64,000 bases of DNA, taken from Asterella californica (Eukaryota > Streptophyta > Marchantiopsida > Marchantiales > Aytoniaceae). Made by a program: the position numbers and the translations under genes. Below the pieces are notes generated by a model. That model did not search any database. It saw only the letters and a list, made by a program, of their open reading frames with translations, and had not been told where the DNA came from. The stretch covers positions 35,463,501 through 35,527,500 of the forward strand of contig JAYKYS010000001.1 of NCBI GenBank assembly GCA_036924285.1, read 5' to 3'. This document shows positions 59,365-64,000 of the stretch, in pieces; within the stretch, counting starts at the first letter, position 1, and each line of letters begins with the position of its first letter.

Positions 59365-61500
59365 AGCTGGACGGTCAAATCCAGCGCATTTTATGAAGTC
59401 TTCACATTTCCCGTGGCGGCTGCTTATCTCACCGCATGAACCAATTAAGTCAGAAGATCAAGCCGGCGCATGCCTCGAAAGGGAATGCACATAGGTACGC
59501 GATTAGGGCGGCTGACTGCAGTAGCAAAATTTTGGACTCCAGAAAGCGGATAAGTCGAGCCCCGCACGAACAAAAGTGCTTGGGGTTTAGCCTGCTGACA
59601 CGCAGACTAAACTGAAGGTGTTCCACTTGATGTAATCAACTCAAACTGATCGCAGGAACAAACCGATGTCGACCATTACTGGAACACTCGTAGAGTAATC
59701 ACAATGACTGGCGATACTCGAACACTCTTAAAGATAACCCACAAAGTGGGAACTGTCGTTGTTCCTTCACCTTTCTTTCACTGATAGTTCATAACTCACA
59801 TAACCAGAATAGGCTGCCTAGTCTCTACACGATCGCCGATGCAACTTGGAACTAATTCTGCAGTTCCCTCCAAACTGCGTCTGCACACGGGGAGTCCAGT
59901 ACGCAAAGCAGAGTAGAGGAAAAATCCTCGTGAGAAAGGGAGTCAAATATCTACCAGAGGAGGCAGGCGGAAGTCCAGAACAACCAAACGGGACGACAGC
60001 GAGGAAAGTCCGATTGTGCAGAATCGGGACATCCAGGACACGGAGGACGGACAGAAGAAGAGGAGGAAAAGATGTCCGTAGTCTAAACCGGAGATGAAAA
60101 AAGAACCGCGGATGAGCGAAAGTGACGAGAGAAGGGCACTCAGAAGAGCTAGCACAGGATCAGGCACACGCAAAAGGGGAGAAAGTGGCCAGGCCGAGAG
60201 TTTCTCCAGAATTACAGTTACCTGAACCGCGCTGGAGGTACGCAGCATGTAGCTGGGGTGACAAGGTCAACAGCAAACAAAGCAAGACTAATACAGATCA
60301 CTACTCGTTTTCTCTTTGGCACTTCCCCTAGTGAGGATGTGGAACGCTTCGTCTTTACCCTGTTCACCTCTGCTTCCTCTCATCGCCTGATCCCGAGCCT
60401 GGCTCCGCTGCGACTGCTGCTGTTGACTGCAGCCTACTTTCGCGAAGTTTCGCCACAGACTTTCCCTCGTGCTCTGCTACGAAAGCTGCGCTCCGCTCCG
60501 CTCACTAGCAAGTGACAAGCCCAAGCAAACCAACAAACCCTCGCCTCGAGAGTCGAGAGAGAGGATCGTGGACGGACCCTCTCCCTGCATCTTCGCCACG
60601 GCACTCGGATATGTTGTCTTCCTACTATATCTTCAGCGTTCGTTTCTAGCTATCGACGGCATGTTTCAAATTTAGAAGGATCTTGTATTATTGTTCTGAA
60701 ACTAGAACCTGAAAGACTGTATGCCGAATATGTCCGCCGGAGGATAGTACTGTCAGTCTTCTGAGAGTCTGGAGCCTGACGGCTGGATCCCTGGCGCCGC
60801 AGACGGACATCTTTCTGCCTGGGCACTCACGTTAGCAGCTGGGAACGCAAAGACCAAGAACTCCTTGAAAAGGAAAAGGAGATGCCGCGAAAGAATATGC
60901 CGTGCGTGGCTACAACTCCACATCTCTGAGACTACGGTAGTAGAAGCTTCATTGACAACCTTACACTGTAATTCTTCCTTGACAACAGAGCCAGTCGGAA
61001 AGAGAAAGAAGAGTCTCTGGCACGGTTTACTTCACTGTCAGGCACGCTCTCACCAGCATCCTCTCCTGCTAAATTTATCTTTCCAAATCAGTTGTACCAG
61101 AAACTTACTTGATCATAAGCCTAAACGGGAACTGTTACTAATATGAATATTCACTTTCACTTTCTCCAACATCTTCTGATTCTTGACAAATAATTTAGCT
61201 ACCATGAAGTGTTGCATCTGTGCTGAAATTCTTCCTGTCACCTCCTTCATGGATGGATCTCCTTGTTAGTACTTCAAGACACGGCGCTGATATTTCTCCA
61301 TCGATAATCACAGCTGACAATGTGGACCGGTAAACTCTTTCTCTGCCATGACTATGAAACGTTCTAAAGAACAGATTTGATCTCAAGCTCTCACACTCTA
61401 ATCGGTCGAATTTAATCAAGAGCTCAAAATTCAAGTGCAACGTTGTATTTCTTGAAATATTGATATTTGCAAACTGCATTTGTCCAAGAGTGCAAACCTT
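59365..61500 (-). promoter_or_regulatory. Upstream region of the formin gene
   Basis: About 2 kb with no recognisable gene. It should contain the formin promoter and 5' UTR. GA/CT-rich tracts occur (CTCGAGAGTCGAGAGAGAGG near 60545-60565). I cannot identify a TATA box or start site with confidence. Short ORFs of 60-100 codons on both strands show no family. Confidence 0.4.
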
Positions 61501-62084
61501 CATTAAGTGTACATTTTGACATTACTCTCAAGGTGATACATTTATCCAAAAACGACTGTAACTAATTACAAGCTTTTACATTTTTATTATCTCATATTTC
61601 TATATATACAAATAATTATTCTAATTTCTTGACTTCAAGCGGATGATGCTAGTAAATAGACTTTACCCAAATGTAAAGTCTAATGAAGGTGGACAAGAGG
61701 ACAAACAGAAGTGCGAGAAAGGTCTCACACCCGGTTGGTTTCTGGTTTTCCGTCACTATGGTCACTGTGTGACAGAGCTTCTTTTCTTGAGCCGCGGATG
61801 CTTTTTGGATCAAGGGGTCTCGTGACCAAAAGTTCTCGTCACGATTTAGAGCCTAGAGTCTTGATGTGCGAGACTTTAGATGCAAAAACGGATTATATTT
61901 AGATTGTATGTGGTTGGTACTTGTTTGTAATTTTTGTATGGTAAAATAATAAACTAATTAATTGATTAATTTTAAGGCTTTATATATTTTACACTTACTA
62001 ACTGTAAATAGCGTACGCCAAGCCACTACAGTTTCACCTTAAAGATGGTCGCTCTGGACAAGTAAAGTCTTTTTTCTTAGTTTA

Positions 62085-62185
62085 TTTTAATTTGTTACCA
62101 AACCATTCCACGAGTAAGAGTTTACAATAAATTAAAGGGATATGTACTGCACTCTTCCATATAGGAAGAGGGTGAATATGACCGA
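62085..62185. repeat. Two-hairpin repeat, copy 5 (inverted order)
   Basis: Element b: TTAATTTGTTACCAAACC facing GAGTTTACAATAAATTAA. Element a: GCACTCTTCCATATAGGAAG AGGGTG. Confidence 0.5.
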
Positions 62186-63324
62186 CTTAAATTAAGGTTT
62201 TATATAGTTAATATTTCCACTATTTATGAAATTAATAATTTGTGTAAGTATCCTTTAGACTTTCGCTTAAAAGCAAACAAAAGTTTTGACTTTAACGCAC
62301 CGAAACATCAATAGACGACCAGACTCAGATAAGCGATTCATTCCACTACTATTAAAATCATTACGGTATACGATGAAAATATTGATTCAACCAACCCCAT
62401 GCGCTTTATATAAGCAACTTCTGGTTTGGTTTGGTTGTAGGTTCCGGTCTGGGAACGCCCAATGCAGATGTCTATGATCTACCACAACTCCATACTAGTT
62501 ACTATACCATATATGTCGTATAGTATCCTAACCTAGCTTAAATAACAATAAGCAATATTTTGAAAACATTTCATGGCTACGAGTGCAGTAAAAGACCATT
62601 TCAGGTAAAGTTTGCATTCCAGCCCGGTAAAGTAGAATATACACTATGTTTGGATGATATGCATGCTCGATTAACTTTTGCGATTTTTTCTCCCTTGCTC
62701 TTATCTGGAAAATATAAATGTTAAACAAAAACTATATACTAAGTAAATGAAAATAATCAAAACATTGTATGAGTATTAATTGTTAGCCTATGCCTGGAAA
62801 CGAGAGAAGGCTAGGATATAACCCATAAGGCCTGAGTAGACTGTCGCACTTCCAGATGTACAAGTCTCATAATCTGTAATTATTTATATATTCATTTAAT
62901 GTGAATTTAATAAATTAAACGTCTGGATATTTACTTCTTTATCAAGAGAACTAAAAAGTGAACTAATGGAGAAAAATTAACAAAATAGATTGGTTGAATG
63001 TGGGTTGAGTTAAGGGAGTAGTAAACTGCAAGCGGTTGGAAAAATAGGAAGTCAGTTTATTAACTGGCTGAATAAATTAGAAAAGGAAGACGGAATAAAT
63101 AACCAGTGAAAGTAATATGATAAATAGTTATTCTAATTTACACTGTTAACTTTATATAGCTCAATTAGTATTTTATAAATAAATAATTATCCTTATAACT
63201 AAACCTGTTACAGTTGGCCGGTGCGAAAATGCAAACCTGTAATGTGCAGAATGACTCTCGTCCTACTATTAACACATTTATCATGGTCGGATAGTAATAT
63301 TTATTTATATAAAATTTAATTTCA

Positions 63325-63420
63325 TGAACAAACCCTTCCAAGAAGAAATGTTTGATTAGAAATTAATAACGTGCATATATCTCTTCCATCTGAACATGGA
63401 AGTGGTGATTATGCATGTTT
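63325..63420. repeat. Two-hairpin repeat, copy 6 (inverted order)
   Basis: Element b: TTAATTTCATGAACAAACCC facing TGTTTGATTAGAAATTAA. Element a: TGCATATATCTCTTCCATCT facing ATGGAAGTGGTGATTATGCA. Confidence 0.6.
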
Positions 63421-63617
63421 CAACTTCTGTTTGGATGAATATAAATACAAATCCATATAGTTATCAGAAAAACAAAGCTTTGGACTTGCGCCTCCAGTGG
63501 ACTCTGTTGAATTACAATGCAAGATAAAGTAGTGTGACGGCAATTCATTCATTTTTGGGTGGAAACATTATATGTGCATCACTTTGAGCATCACATCACC
63601 TCCGGAAGCATGATATT

Positions 63618-63702
63618 CACCCATGTACACTGAAGTGTACATGAGTGTCCATTAATTAATTCTTTAACTCTTTCGATGAGAAAGGTTAGAAGATTAATTA
63701 AT
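63618..63702. repeat. Two-hairpin repeat, copy 7
   Basis: Element a: ATGTACACT facing AGTGTACAT, with TTCACCC before it. Element b: ATTAATTAATTCTTTAACTC (from 63651) facing GGTTAGAAGATTAATTAAT (to 63702), loop around TCGATGA. Order a-b, as in copies 1 and 2. Confidence 0.55.
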
Positions 63703-64000
63703 GTCTCCTGCAAATGACGCAATTAGACAACTAAACCTTCGATCTTATACCCCCAGGAGCGCAGCAGTCGGCTCTTCACTTATGGGTTATCTTCGGATGA
63801 GTTGGCTACTCCAGAACTAGTTAACATATAATATGTATGAATTAATTTGATATTTTATAATAACTTATTATAATAAATTTTTATAACACTTACGCATTAT
63901 CTGATAAGAGAAAACGAAATTCACTGTACAAGGCCGTGAGGAAGGATATTAGCTTTCGTTAACATTAGATTCTATTGTTTGTCCTCTCGCTCATCACATA

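Larger units (their letters stand above)
61500..64000. other. AT-rich intergenic DNA with small hairpin repeats
   Basis: No gene recognised. Three two-hairpin repeats, listed separately, lie in this stretch. Confidence 0.5.

Noticed and set aside
61787..61796. TTGAGCCGCG, the start of plant miR171
   Set aside because: Only ten bases match and no foldback precursor is present.
1..64000. CRISPR arrays, bacterial operons, rRNA genes
   Set aside because: None seen. Introns, LTR elements and the formin show a plant nuclear genome; the spaced palindromes at 8.1-8.8 kb have irregular spacing and diverged repeats, unlike CRISPR.

Overview
This is a window of a plant nuclear genome. The only intact gene is a four-exon class I formin on the minus strand (55295-59364). 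It has GT-AG introns, an N-terminal signal peptide, one transmembrane segment, and FH1 and FH2 domains, an arrangement specific to land-plant formins. The rest is transposable elements in various states of decay, AT-rich intergenic DNA and small hairpin repeats. The Ty3/Gypsy remnants resemble, from memory only, a gag-protease family I associate with bryophytes and especially liverworts such as Marchantia. I therefore favour a bryophyte, but a database search is needed to settle it.

Layout. 1-2685: two abutting Ty3/Gypsy remnants on the minus strand (gag, aspartic protease, a stub of pol). 2700-8040: degenerate leader and LTR-like DNA of the same family, with repeats of about 150 bp. 2896-3082 and 8083-8800: a family of 35-48 bp imperfect palindromes. 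9021-11096: two degenerate tandem-repeat blocks. 13157-14761: a complete non-autonomous DNA transposon with ~81-bp terminal inverted repeats and a perfect 10-bp target duplication; it carries spliceable exon fragments of a PMP22/Mpv17-family gene (Pack-MULE-like). 15.2-23.8 kb: AT-rich DNA with two-hairpin repeats, a MITE candidate and a tRNA-derived SINE. 23.8-33.2 kb: a more GC-balanced stretch in which I recognise no gene.

35098-43091: a full-length Ty1/Copia element with both LTRs, a target duplication, a primer binding site and a polypurine tract. Its coding region is broken by stops, frameshifts and a ~2.8-kb insert packed with hairpins at both ends. 43.8-49 kb: a small foldback repeat in two copies, and a plus-strand Gypsy remnant (LTR-like DNA plus gag). 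50029-52582: a second, 5'-truncated Copia element with its 3' LTR. 55295-59364: the formin gene. 59.4-64 kb: its upstream region, then AT-rich DNA with more two-hairpin repeats.

The formin is the only gene that looks functional. It would anchor in the plasma membrane and nucleate and elongate actin filaments from profilin-actin. Everything else records repeated waves of transposition. The most unusual objects are the Pack-MULE-like element, the hairpin-array insert inside Copia, the palindrome family, and the two-hairpin repeats.
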